Assembly: GCF_001039355.2 (NCBI RefSeq)
Contig: NW_019775612.1
Location: 245,752-294,478 of the forward strand
Direction of reading: 5' to 3'
Length of the DNA: 48,727 bases
DNA from: Lingula anatina
Taxonomy: Eukaryota; Brachiopoda; Lingulata; Lingulida; Lingulidae
Part shown: positions 1 through 10,620 of the stretch, one piece after another
How the letters are laid out: each line of letters opens with the position of its first letter
How positions within the stretch are numbered: position 1 is the first letter of the stretch
Position numbers and translations under genes: made by a program
The notes under the pieces: generated by a model
Databases searched by the model: none
The model's input: only the letters and a program-made list of their open reading frames with translations
Told to the model about the DNA's origin: nothing

Positions 1-835
1 ACTGGATAGACTGCAAAAGTCCTACCCATACCACCTTCTAAAAACCAGGTGCAGATAATTAAAAAACAAGCTCTATATAATGGTTAAGTTTTTCTATAAT
101 TTAGAAGATATTGAGATATTGCTTCGCCAAAATGAAAGAGCAGTTTCATGATTTAAGGAATTTGGGACTTATAAAAAGACCTCTACGCCAGTGAACAAAA
201 TATATGTCATTTTGTGTACAAACCCATTAACCCTACGACCTTAATAGGTGCATAATAAATAAAATACTTCATCGCAACCTCCCGTCTTTTTCTTATTGAT
301 TCAGGTACAGGATAACATCTCTTCGTATGAGATCTACATTTCACAATAAATGCACGTAAACAACTCATTGAAATATAATATATTCTATTTAACCACAAAA
401 ACGGCATTTCTAGCATAAATCTGAAATCTGTGCTTGCCATCCAACCACGTGACCTCAATAGATGGCTATACTTTTTAATAATCTCTTAAGGGATTATTAC
501 AGAAAAAAAAATAGAAATTTTTTTTTAAAAAAAATAGGGACTAACTTTGAATGTAGAAATGGAATCATTAACCATTGGTAATTTATCCCAGGAAAGTTTT
601 TATCCCTTTAATGTGAATGATAAAAGCAAATACTTGCATTATAAAGGTATCCATTTCAAACACTGTATTTTGAAAACATTGATATGGTCGTTTATTATCA
701 AACAAACGTTGATTAACCTTTAACCTTCAATTGTACACAACAGTTGATTTTATTTCTTTTTCAAAATTAGGTAAAATCCCACAACATTTACATTGAACAT
801 AACATGCCTCAATTCTCGTAGAACACTTCAAGAGT
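1..835. other. Non-coding flank, nothing recognised
   Basis: This AT-rich stretch lies downstream of the minus-strand TIR gene. The short open frames here show no domain, codon pattern or splice context. I see no gene, RNA or transposon in it. Confidence 0.5.
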
Positions 836-841
836 TTTATT
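836..841 (-). other. Polyadenylation signal of the TIR gene
   Basis: The minus strand reads AATAAA here, about 355 nt past the TIR-gene stop codon at 1195. This is a reasonable distance for a 3' UTR. The hexamer is common in AT-rich DNA, so the assignment is tentative. Confidence 0.35.
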
Positions 842-920
842 GCCTGAACAGCCTGAAAGAGGCAAAAATGTCTACGAAGAATAATTAACCATTCAAATCA
901 TTATATGACTTGTTTTGACT

Positions 921-942
921 TATATATATATATATATATATA
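921..942. repeat. (TA)n microsatellite
   Basis: A perfect run of alternating T and A, followed by a smaller TATA run near 970-980. It lies in the 3' flank of the TIR gene. Confidence 0.9.
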
Positions 943-1194
943 TTCTTGGTTGAATAAAAAATTATACAAGTATATATATACAGAAAATTCATGTAAGTAT
1001 AAAGAGAAAAGAGAGTCTCTCGATCTCTCTCCACACACACAAACATGTTATACATGACATAGCTGTTAACAATCTGGTGTCTCATATCAGTCAAGAGAGT
1101 AAGAGATGTCAGCGTTGGGCACAGAACATTCTCCCCAATTTAAGTTCATTTTTCACAAAACAGTTACAACTGGAATTTACCACCAGGTGCTTTC

Positions 1195-1994
1195 TCAAAG
1201 CCCTAGATTATCACTCAAGGACTGACTTATTGAGCGTAAAGTATTTCGTATTCCTTGTAATGGGTTCCATCGCATGGTGACATGTACACTGCCCTGCACT
1301 GCATCTCCTTCAGCCCCGCCCCCCTCTGGCAGCTCTCCACTCCCACCCTGATGTCCATCCTCCTCCGCCTTAGCAGTCCATTCTTCTGGAACAGGTGGCG
1401 GGCTCTTCACTACAGTCATGTCAATACTTCCAGGGTTTGATTGGGGTTCTGCTTGTGGGATTTCACGTAACAGTTGCCCCATGTCTCTTGGTGCTGAGGT
1501 CTCACGTGTGTTGAATTCAGAGCTGTCTTCGCCTGCCTGCAGGTTCAAAGACATGGGAATGTGGCCTGGTGGGATCGTCTGTTCTGGCGAAGAAGGTTCA
1601 TTCTGCGCATTCTCATTATCAGCAGCAGCCTCGGGTGTGTTTTGTGGATGATTGCTTCCCAACTGTGCCCCTGGATCTCCTCTAACGCAATCAATTGGCA
1701 CTGGCTCATCTTCTGAAACATCGTTGCCTGGGACTTGCCCTTGATTGTCAGCATCATTCCCCAGATTGTCAGATTGTGCACTTATCTGGGCACTGGCAAG
1801 GTCATCTTCTAGATCGCCCAAGGAGTAGGTAGGGGGTACATCCAACGTGGGAAGTGACACATCTCTCACACTAAGAGGTGATCGAGCAGAGTAAGACAAA
1901 CTGGGTGCAGGGTCAAGGTTGTTGCCATGATGGGTAGGGCTAGGATGTACGGACTGGTAGCTGTCTGTGTACCCCTCACCTATCAAAATCAGAG

Positions 1995-2042
<48 letters not shown>

Positions 2043-3468
2043 TAATTGATTGATTAACTAGGAAAACCACTTGGGTCACCATTGCTGTCCATTATTAAGT
2101 AAAAATCTCTTACATGTTATCTCCTATTAAAAGTAAAACTTTACCATAGTTGGGAAGTGTCACAAATTGTGCCATTGTTCATATAACCCAGCATATGCAA
2201 AATCCAACTGGGCATAAAATCATAAGAAAATGTTTATATAGTATTTCACATAACAGGTTTGCATACCCTGCATGAGGCAGATTTCACTTACTTTGGATTA
2301 AGTTGTAAACCCAAAATGTTCATTTTATATTAAAACTATATCAGAATAAACTAATCATACCAGTAGGATCAATGTATTTCTGCTTGGACTCTCGCTATAG
2401 TCCAATTAATTCAATCAGCGTAATAGTCTGACATGCTTCCTCAACCGGCTAAGAGGTAACGAAGGGCACATTCCCATAGATTTTTGATCGATATATCTCC
2501 GTGGGGAGTCTCACTAGATTACTGTCAGATAATCCGGCTTAAATGTCCGTCCCGCCTACTACAAGATGTAAGGGGGTAATTAACTTTTGTGACCGCTCGG
2601 CTGACAGCTATTTAGCGTGAACCCTCAGGGAGTTAGGCCGATCTTGTTGGATCAATCTAATCTCTGGGAATGGGGTCTAAGTCAAGCGCACGCTGAAGTA
2701 AGTTACCCCCTAGCTTCTGAAGGGGGCATGCCAGACACTTAAGCTGCACTTTGAAAATCCTTGCAGAGATAGATCGGATCTGCTGGTGCCATAAGTTTAT
2801 TCTGATCAAAAATATAAAGCTCACCCTGGTCTTCCACGTCTGGAGTAGATGGACCCTAGAAAAATTTATAAAAAGAAAACTTTTAAATTCCTTCATTGAC
2901 TTATTGAAATAAATCACATACAAATAATTCTTTAAAACGAGATTAACGTTAAGTCATTAACTTAACATCTACTTCTGTCCAACTTCATAAATTCTGTCAT
3001 TAATTTTTTATATAAAAAATTATGTTACACTAAAAATATCATAAAAATACCAGTTTCACCATGAGCGTTCTGTATTCTTGTTGAAAGTGTACACCTACAT
3101 TTCGGAAGTTATTGCCCCGTTGGTGTCCAGGTAATGGGGCAGTGTCCCCCATGGAAACAGGATCAAAGCGAGAGGAGTCAGAACTGTCACGTGGTCTTTG
3201 CTGGTAGCCACACCCACCTGCCACCTCTTCATTAGGTATGTTGCTGTAAACTGAAGCTGAAATTAGATATATATTTAATTGTGAACTGGTACTGGTGAAA
3301 GATTCCACAAGAAGGAAAAGTAATTCTCACCAGAAATTTTTTAAAGGTTCGTATATATTATTAACTCTTTCTTTATGAAATATATTATTTACATTTTTTT
3401 AAAGTAAAATGTAATGGTAAATTTGAAAAATGTCTGTATTCGTTATGTTATATTTTTCACAAATACCA

Positions 3469-3504
<36 letters not shown>

Positions 3505-4434
3505 CGGATCAGATAATTTCCATACCCCTTGAATGACAGCATCATGGACTGCATACTAAGCATGCCTATTATTATTAAGTCTCATGCATTATTATTTCCT
3601 CTGTTGATATTTTCCTTTTTTCTTATATTTGGTAGCCCTCTTTGTAAGTCTACTATAAATTTTTTTCCAGGGAAAAACAGGATAAAATTCCAGGCAAATC
3701 TCAAATTAATTCAATCAGACCTTTGGTTATCACATATTATTACTTACAGCTACTCAGGCAGAACCAAAATAACATCATTTGAACAGTGAAATATGCCTGC
3801 CAGTGGAGGTAAACAATTTCATGCAAATCTTACCAGAGCCTCCACTGTCTGGCACTATCGGCCCACTAGCTCCTACTTGTTCATCTAAGTCTCTCTGTCG
3901 TGGATTTTCACACAGCACAGTTTTCTTAACCTTGGACCAGGCGCTCTCATCTTCTTCAGGGCTTTCTCCTTGGCGGAAATATACTATGGATGCGACATTC
4001 AGCTGTTTCGGGATGCCGCTATCGGTGGGTTGAACGCCATGGACGGCAAGGGGCACAAAGCGTGACGTATCGATCAACTCCCGGAATGCAGACTGGGCGA
4101 CGTATTCTGACCAACAATCTCGAATGAAGGCTGGACTCAAAACAACGATCGTGTAGCGGGACTCCCCCAGGACTTGAAAATGTTCATTTATGATCATCCG
4201 CCCAGGGAGCAAATCACGATCTGCATAGTAGCCTCTGAGCTTTCTTGCATTATTACCATAAGGCCATGTGATCTTTTCTAAGAGTTTCACTAATGTTTTA
4301 ACAAACTTTAAGCTCTTACTTCCGTCCTCGTAATCTGGGTTCCCCCTTACTTGATCCGTGTTGTAATACACCACACAGAAGTCATATCTGTAACGTTGCG
4401 ATGTCTGTTGTTGTCGGAGAGTTGAACTTGCCAT
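1195..4434 (-). CDS. TIR-domain protein with acidic proline-rich tail (4 exons)
   Basis: Exons on the minus strand are 4434-3834, 3256-3051, 2855-2825 and 1979-1195. Every junction is GT-AG and the phases fit (1, 0, 1), giving 540 residues. Residues about 15-178 form a TIR domain: a YDFCVVYY first strand at 17-24, the BB-loop motif RDLLPG at 73-78, and a W108-S-E sequence in the third box. TIR domains are cytosolic adaptors of Toll/IL-1 signalling or NAD hydrolases. The glutamate that usually lies four residues after the box-3 tryptophan is a valine here, so NADase activity looks unlikely (inference). No signal peptide or membrane segment is seen, so it is probably cytosolic. The rest is low-complexity, acidic and Pro/Ser-rich, with a PPTY motif at 328-331 that could bind WW domains. 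Exon 3 is a 31-nt microexon. The specific orthologue is not recognised. Confidence 0.85.
1994..2041. repeat. (AAT/ATT)n trinucleotide microsatellite
   Basis: About 15 repeats of ATA/AAT lie just upstream, on the minus strand, of the last-exon acceptor of the TIR gene. They are in frame with that exon and read as a run of leucines if the intron is retained. Confidence 0.9.
3471..3503. repeat. (CA)n microsatellite
   Basis: A perfect CA run within intron 1 of the TIR gene. Confidence 0.9.
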
Positions 4435-4759
4435 GATAGTGCTGGAATAAACCTTGAAACTTAATTGTCAACAAGTTAGTTCTGTTTTTTCTCCATTTTT
4501 ATGCATGCATGTTTGATTGTCCCATACCAGTACTCAGTACATCGATCGATAGGGGCCTACTTCAAAGTTATTTTCGTTTCCTTGTTTGACAGACCTACAG
4601 AAATGTTTTAACTTTTTTCATTAAAATGAAAACATCATATAAACATTCTTGCCTCGATATCCTTGTCTCGCCTGGTATAAAAACTGGATCAACTCTACTT
4701 TATAACCTACGCGGAGCAAGAAAGAACACAAAATATTCCAAAATCGTCGAAATTTCCAA

Positions 4760-4770
4760 GGGGATTCCCC
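4760..4770. promoter_or_regulatory. Consensus NF-kB/Rel site
   Basis: The 11-mer GGGGATTCCCC is a perfect palindromic match to the kB consensus GGGRNWYYCC. It lies 326 bp upstream of the TIR-gene ATG. A weaker GAAATTTCC-type half lies just beside it near 4749-4757, and a minus-strand TTATAAAG lies near 4699-4706, between this site and the start codon. Rel-family control of a TIR-domain gene would fit innate-immunity biology, but binding is inferred from sequence only. Confidence 0.5.
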
Positions 4771-4795
4771 TAATTCCAGCCTCGTTCTCAGTAAA

Positions 4796-4803
4796 TGACG
4801 TCA
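4796..4803. promoter_or_regulatory. CRE palindrome TGACGTCA
   Basis: A perfect CREB/ATF full site lies 26 bp beyond the kB-like site and about 360 bp upstream of the TIR-gene ATG. The clustering of the two perfect sites is what makes it notable. Function is unproven. Confidence 0.4.
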
Positions 4804-4849
4804 GTCTGAAGGTCAAGAATGGGTTAGGTCATGAAATGTTGGCGTAGGT

Positions 4850-5506
4850 TTATGTCCATATAGGCCTAATATATTAGCTATATGTAGCGGCACCAACAAC
4901 CCACTTAACATTTCACAATTACACTAAGCAATCTGGGTGGTGCATACATACATACATAGTGTTGTTGCAATCAAACCGTAAAAATTAATGACGTTGTGCG
5001 ACTTTTTTGTTAGGGATGGACCAGTTCGTTCTTTGTATGCCTATATAGTGACCAACATATTGGATCAAAATTTGACTTTTGATCCAAATTTAAATAGGAC
5101 TGGTGCATTTTTAGTTTTGTTATTGTTCAGCTTTACATATTATGAAAATTATAATATGAATATGACAGTTTATAGGCACAACCAGTGCTTTGTCATTTAC
5201 CACTTCTCTGAATTCTGATCTCAACTACCGCATTCCATCGTAGGTCTACCGCTCTAAATCGCAGCTCGCCAGCAGTTGTTGAATACTTATGATGAAAGAT
5301 GCCTGCTCAGGTTATTCTCTGATATTTTTGAAAAGGCCAGTTGACGTGATAAAGTACCTGACTAACGATAACTATCTCAAGCTTCCAAAAAATTGCCAAA
5401 AGATTTTAAAAAGAAACAACAGGATCAGCATATGTCTATCTGGGTTGATCTAAGATAAGTGTAGGCCTATGTGTGCACCCATGCGTACGGTTAATTGGAA
5501 TTGTAT

Positions 5507-5546
<40 letters not shown>

Positions 5547-5635
5547 TTTTGTTCACAAGTTGGAGACAATTATGTTATTTAACGAGAACTTTTAAATTTA
5601 AAAACCCTAAGTAGGGCCTAAGCATTGTAACGCAA

Positions 5636-5666
<31 letters not shown>

Positions 5667-5980
5667 TGAGAGGGAGACTCAAAATATTTATACAGATGGG
5701 CCCTATTATCTAAAGAAAAAGATTGGAACTTGAACCACCCTTGATGTGTAAGCTCATTAATGGTCAGTCATAAAAATCCAATTTAATCAACTCATTACTT
5801 AAAACAACTTTGGTTAAACAACATATTTATACCCTCTATTCTAGTGATATTATATAAATAGATTAGGAGTAAATGACAGATATGTCATATTGTATGCTCT
5901 AAATTTATTGTACCTTCTTAGAAAATTTTGCTTGTACCAAAACCCAAACACACAAACAAACAAACACAAACGCACGCACG

Positions 5981-6015
<35 letters not shown>

Positions 6016-7320
6016 TTTTAGTGTGATATCTATAACTGAACGACTAATGCGCAGCTGTCGTGTCAAAACAGCGTGTAACGCAACAGACGCAAGGGTAGCA
6101 ATTACTTGGGTCAATAGAATTTAAAACACATTATACCCAAACCGAACCCAACCACGAGCACCTCTTATAACAATACACGGCACTGTTTCATATAGCGGAA
6201 GTTTCATATATTGGAAAGGAAAATATAAGTGTATCAAGGAGTGCTTTCACTGGCAGCATGATTCACATACTATCGTTATTAAAATACAACTCGGTACAAT
6301 ACTACGGGAGGTTAATCCGTACGCTTGTACTTGCACTGCACTGGGGGATACAGGGGGATACTGGGGGGAGCAAGGATGATGAAAATTATCTTGGATCGCT
6401 GGGCAAATACAAAGCAGTAGAAAAGAACATTTTTATTTTTATTTTTTTATTTTTTAATCATTCATTTATTATTATTATTTATTAATATATTTTTATTATT
6501 TTTTGAGGAGGGTGAGGACAAGGAGAGAACAGGCAGCTCAGGAAAGGGTACATATTCCACCCGTGTCCTCAACCCTAGTTACCGCCATTGTCAAAACTAG
6601 TCTTGCTTGTTGTCATTTTAGAACTTCATGGTTGTGGCTTTCGCTCTTACCCTTCCTGCATATCTCTGTTTCGTCTCAATTACTTACACATGAATAATTG
6701 AGACAAAGAGTTACTATAATATATGGGTTGTGGTTTCTACTCACCGCTCTGCTAGTCGTCTATATATATTTCCTCGGTGTCAAACGGCAGGAATCTAAGC
6801 AACCAATTTTCTTTGTCCGTTGTCATGCATGCGATTGAGTGTTACATATATACAAAGAGCCTTTTATATCTACATCAGTGATTTAATTTGACTAAGGCAG
6901 AATTACTTCTGATTCTAGAACTAAGTGTTGAATTTTTCATTTTATTTTCAGTTTCATATGTGTTCATGGTAAAAAAAATCTATATAGGCCTACGTGTAGC
7001 AACGAAACATTAATAATTATAAGTTATGGATCTCAAGGCTCAAAATACTGTTCACTTGGCTTTTAAAGTATTGTGATTTACGTGGTTAGTATTGCAATAA
7101 AGCTAAAACTGTTTACAGTCCAAAGATCGTTATTTGTACATAAGCAAAATGCTTATGAGGCTTTCAAGTTAGGTCTATTCCAAGCTGAAAAATATTCTGC
7201 TTATGAAACTGATTAAGTTAACATAGAATCCTTGTATCGTTAAGAGATTGAGATAACTGATCATCAGTTACATGTATGCAAATAGAGGACTCCATTCGTT
7301 TTATTTTACCCTAACTGCCC
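4850..7320. other. Intergenic DNA with simple repeats
   Basis: No credible gene is seen. The region carries a (TTTA)n tract near 5504-5550, (GT)n/(GA)n near 5635-5668, and a (CA)n tract near 5977-6013 with an AAAC/CACG shoulder. There are also T-rich stretches near 6430-6500. The short open frames are built from these repeats. Confidence 0.6.
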
Positions 7321-7321
7321 G

Positions 7322-7512
7322 TCATTATTTTTTTCAGCCTAAGTATCAGTAACTTATTTCAGTCTATAGGTATCCGTCATAATTTCATTATAAGTATCCG
7401 TCACTATTATTTCAGCCTAAGTATCAGTTATTGTTATTTTATCCTAAGTATCCGTCACTAATATTTCAGCCTAAGTATAAGTTAGTATTATTTCAGCCTA
7501 AGTATCTGTTCA
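7322..7512 (+). repeat. Degenerate minisatellite, unit about 30 bp
   Basis: The phrase TATTTCAGCCTAAGTATC followed by (A/C/T)GT recurs about six to seven times with drift. Two more distant versions lie near 7650-7700. No open frame is conserved across the units, so this is non-coding tandem DNA. Confidence 0.7.
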
Positions 7513-7964
7513 TCTACACTAGAGGTCAGCTGAGGGATGAAGTCAATTCCATGCATAAATTCTCGCTCACAATAGACAAATCTGTATAGAATTAGCCAGA
7601 GACACATCCATATCTGTGAATATCTCAATCCATATGTGGCCCCGGAAGAGCGTAAGTATCTGTCATCATCATTTCCACCGAAGTATCTGTTGCTATCAGT
7701 TGTCGTCTTTTGAAGGAAAAAATATTTCTTGTCCAGTCATTTTTCCTTCTAGGTAACATTCCCCATTTCTCCTGTGCGTAGTTATAACTTTTCCAGGATT
7801 TCCCATTTATTAATGCCATGAAAAGTCATCATAGTAGCTGCCTCTGTTATAACACCGCCTGTGAAGTAAGAATCGTTCTCACATCACCTATAAAAACAAA
7901 ACATTAAATAATTAATTGAACAATTCAACATGGTTTCGTTTGCATCAAATTTGACATGCAAACC

Positions 7965-8102
7965 AAACACACACACACATACACACACATGCACGTATGT
8001 ACCCTCGCAGGTATGCACACATACACGTACATGTTGGGCGCGCGCACATACACACATTCATTTATTCACACAGGGTGTAAAAATAATGTAATTGATGTTG
8101 TT

Positions 8103-8164
<62 letters not shown>
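7965..8164. repeat. (CA)n and (TA)n microsatellites
   Basis: Interrupted CACA/ACAT tracts at about 7965-8070 are followed by a perfect (TA)n run of about 60 bases at 8104-8163. The open frames covering them encode only YIYIYI-type peptides and are not genes. Confidence 0.9.
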
Positions 8165-8168
<4 letters not shown>

Positions 8169-8211
8169 ACATTTGTTTTACACATGTAGTAATGTTTCTA
8201 TTGACTTAAAC

Positions 8212-8330
8212 CAGGCCCGTAGCAAGCAAGTGCAAAAGGGGGTTCTTTTTCTGAAAATGTGGACCTTTCGTCATGAACCCTTAGTTTACCTAGATCAAAT
8301 TTACCCATAGTGCCCCCCCCCCCCACCAAA
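8212..8330 (+). mobile_element. Possible one-ended hAT-like fragment
   Basis: The sequence CAGGCCCGTAGCAAG followed by a G-run and later a C-run resembles the left end of the nested element at 18644-18873, which starts CAGGGCCGTAGC. No matching right terminus is visible, so this would be a truncated relic. Confidence 0.3.
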
Positions 8331-8459
8331 AAAAAAAAAGTAAATAAAATAAAAATAAATAAATAATCTAAGATAAATCAATTACAATTGAGGATAATGA
8401 GAGCAAAAAAGTTGTAGGATGGGTTAGGAAATAGCGCATTGAAAAATACTTCCGATTGT

Positions 8460-8462
<3 letters not shown>

Positions 8463-8507
<45 letters not shown>

Positions 8508-8512
8508 TTTTA
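8463..8512. repeat. (TTAT)n microsatellite
   Basis: A tract of ATT and then TTTA repeats. No coding potential. Confidence 0.9.
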
Positions 8513-8721
8513 GATGATAGGCCCTACAGAGGGACAGGCCAAACAGTAGGACGCTCTAAACTAATGATCATATAAACATATAAAGCGCTTTATATAGTGA
8601 TGTATCAGAACCGCCTCACAGCGAATGAAGAGCACGCAAAGTTAATGACCTGTAAATCTCTATACATATCAACTGACGGGGATGGCAATATGTCATGTTT
8701 ACCTTACGTACAACTGCAGGG

Positions 8722-8724
<3 letters not shown>

Positions 8725-8772
<48 letters not shown>
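8725..8772. repeat. (CT)n microsatellite
   Basis: A perfect CT run of about 46 bases, downstream of the minus-strand membrane-protein gene. Confidence 0.9.
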
Positions 8773-8773
<1 letters not shown>

Positions 8774-8887
8774 AAAAAAATCCATTCATCTCCGTCCCAT
8801 ATCTTACAACCTCATATTATCGTTAACAATAACTCATCCTTGAGTTGTTTAAAACTTTTTCAAAACAGCGTGAGTCACAGCCCACCC

Positions 8888-8893
8888 TTTATT
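8888..8893 (-). other. Polyadenylation signal
   Basis: AATAAA on the minus strand, about 155 nt past the stop codon of the membrane-protein gene at 9046. The position is plausible but unproven. Confidence 0.4.
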
Positions 8894-9045
8894 ATGACTA
8901 ACTTGGAAATAATATTACCTAAGGTTTCTTTTTCATTCTATAACGTCTCTTATCTATCGTCTCTATCTTTACTTTGTGCAAACCCTTACTTTGGAAGCTT
9001 TCCCTCCATTCGAATATATATCATCCACACATCTCCGTCCATTTA

Positions 9046-9576
9046 TCACGAATGCGGTTTGTCATGGACTGGAGAATATATGTACAACCCGGATATTGAG
9101 ATGTCGTCTGCTAAAAGATTTAACCTTGTGAGATGAATACTGCGTGCTTTTCGTGTCCTGAAATATGTGTCCTTGCTATGCTTGTGACCTGAAGAATCCA
9201 CGATAATTGTAGAATTGTTATTTGGGTTTTGTTTGTAGTCCACAACAAACGCTAGCACCACCATTGTGAACGCGAATATGATAAGAGCAATGAGTATCCC
9301 TACAGTAGTTATACAAACTTGTTGCTTTCGTCTTCGCCGCCTGTCCAGCGCCGCAGCGTCCACTTGGTCTCTACTCACTAAATCAAGCTCCAAATCTCTC
9401 ATTTCGTACGACCTTTCCCGGTCGGGTATGAACGGTCTAGAATTCTCATCCTCAAACACGTCGTCCACTTCTATTACACTCCCTGGAAAAATGCTTTCAT
9501 ACGATGGCGGGAACTCGTTATTCGAGTAGTTTGTCCGTGTGGATTCCCGAGCCTTCACGTCCCTTTGTTCCGACAT
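9046..9576 (-). CDS. Single-pass membrane protein with PPSYESI motif
   Basis: A 176-residue frame starts at ATG 9574-9576 with an A at -3; the open frame extends further upstream but without an ATG. The N-terminal half is hydrophilic and acidic and carries PPSY at residues 23-26, a ligand type for Nedd4-family WW domains. This overlaps YESI at 26-29, a YxxPhi sorting motif. A polybasic run (residues 79-86) precedes one strong hydrophobic helix (about 87-112). That puts the N-terminus in the cytosol and about 60 residues outside or in the lumen, with one NNS glycosylation sequon. No family is recognised. The gene appears to be a single exon. A later splice at a weak site is possible, in which case the final 30 residues would differ. 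Confidence 0.6.
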   Translation of the reverse strand: MSEQRDVKARESTRTNYSNNEFPPSYESIFPGSVIEVDDVFEDENSRPFIPDRERSYEMRDLELDLVSRDQVDAAALDRRRRRKQQVCITTVGILIALIIFAFTMVVLAFVVDYKQNPNNNSTIIVDSSGHKHSKDTYFRTRKARSIHLTRLNLLADDISISGLYIYSPVHDKPHS

Positions 9577-9622
9577 GTTTGTCACGACGTAGGCCGCTGA
9601 GTATATTATGAACACCGTACTG

Positions 9623-9630
9623 CTTTATAT
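9623..9630 (-). promoter_or_regulatory. TATA-like box of the membrane-protein gene
   Basis: The minus strand reads ATATAAAG about 47 nt upstream of the ATG at 9576. This would imply a very short 5' UTR. The match is good, but no initiator or other element confirms it. Confidence 0.35.
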
Positions 9631-9639
9631 GGATCGCCT

Positions 9640-10359
9640 GGCGTGTATAGGTCCGTCGTTAAAATTATTACCCTGCTAGATTAAAATCGCGTGACCCTGC
9701 GTTCCACTGCGAGTCGCGCTTTCGAACCTTGAGATTTAACGGTGAGCATATACCGAGACTTCCTTTTCGACAATCTGTAATAATGTGAAGAGAAAAAAAC
9801 AATAACGTGCGTTTATATTTGTAGATTAATCCAAATCTAACACAGAGCCCTGATTTTGTTCCTTCACCGCAGACTCTCCTCTGACGAAAGACACCTCACG
9901 TACGCAGTGTAGGCCTAAACCGGATACAGAAATGAAGCTGAAATGAGTAAACAATAAAAAAAGGGGCACATTATTTTAAAAGAGCGGAAGTGGTTGAATT
10001 ATACGCCGCGTGCGCGAAATAAATTGCTGCAAACCAGCCATAAATCAGCCTAAAGCTTCGTTTACTACAGACAAAGGGATGAAATAACGTAACATTAGCC
10101 ACCAGATTATTTGCCGCGAAATGCGTTAGTACAGTGACGTCAGAGAGCAGAGTTACTGACTTACGCAACTTTGCGTAGGTACCTATAGGCTACCCTCCAC
10201 CAGGGTCACAGATTGGTTTTTCACTACATATTCACTGATAATGTCTCTGGCTAAATATAGTCTTTTGATTGTGGCTGGTGGAATTTTTTTTTTTACATAA
10301 CTTTATTCAATTGATAAAGGTGGAAAATGTGCCTATAATATCTGCCGCCCTGGTAGAGG
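9640..10359. other. Intergenic, nothing recognised
   Basis: This is the upstream flank of the membrane-protein gene. I see no exon, RNA gene or complete transposon in it. Confidence 0.5.
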
Positions 10360-10612
10360 CAGGGGCGGATGCAGGATTATGTGAAGGGGGGTCCGCGGAT
10401 GCAAAACCGCCCCCCCCCCCTTCCCTTTGGCGTTGGGTTCAGGGCCCTCTGAAATTTTGATATTTTAGAGGGCGATGGGTGCCATTTGGTACGGTTAAGA
10501 ACTATGATTCAGTTAGTCAAAATTCTAATTTCAAGAGGCGACCATATTTTTTTCAGAGATCGAAGGGGGTTCAGGACCGCCCTGCCCCCCCCCCCCCCTT
10601 AATCCGCCACTG
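10360..10612. mobile_element. Non-autonomous hAT element (MITE) with 8-bp target duplication
   Basis: It begins CAGGGGCGGATGCAGG and ends ATCCGCCACTG, so the termini are imperfect inverted repeats (about CAGNGGCGGAT). It is flanked by the perfect 8-bp direct repeat GGTAGAGG at 10352-10359 and 10613-10620. An 8-bp duplication with CAG/CTG ends is the signature of the hAT superfamily. The 253-bp body has internal C-runs and no transposase frame. Relatives lie in intron 3 of sulfotransferase copies A and B. Confidence 0.85.
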
Positions 10613-10620
10613 GGTAGAGG

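Noticed and set aside
207-458. 83-codon minus-strand frame at the window start
   Set aside because: No domain, no splice context and AT-rich composition like its surroundings. Frames of this length are expected by chance.
1195-2082. 295-codon single-exon protein with poly-leucine start
   Set aside because: The poly-leucine is an intronic ATT microsatellite. A clean acceptor at 1979-1981 in matching phase makes the downstream part the last exon of the TIR gene.
2657-2923. 88-codon minus-strand frame over TIR exon 3
   Set aside because: It uses a different frame from the spliced gene. The true 31-nt exon reads acidic sequence in phase with its neighbours.
8597-9136. 179-codon plus-strand frame with SLSLSL run
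   Set aside because: Built on the CT microsatellite and antisense to the better-supported membrane-protein gene.
9577-9615. Upstream extension of the membrane-protein frame
   Set aside because: It begins with GTG, not ATG. The first ATG is at 9574-9576 in good context.
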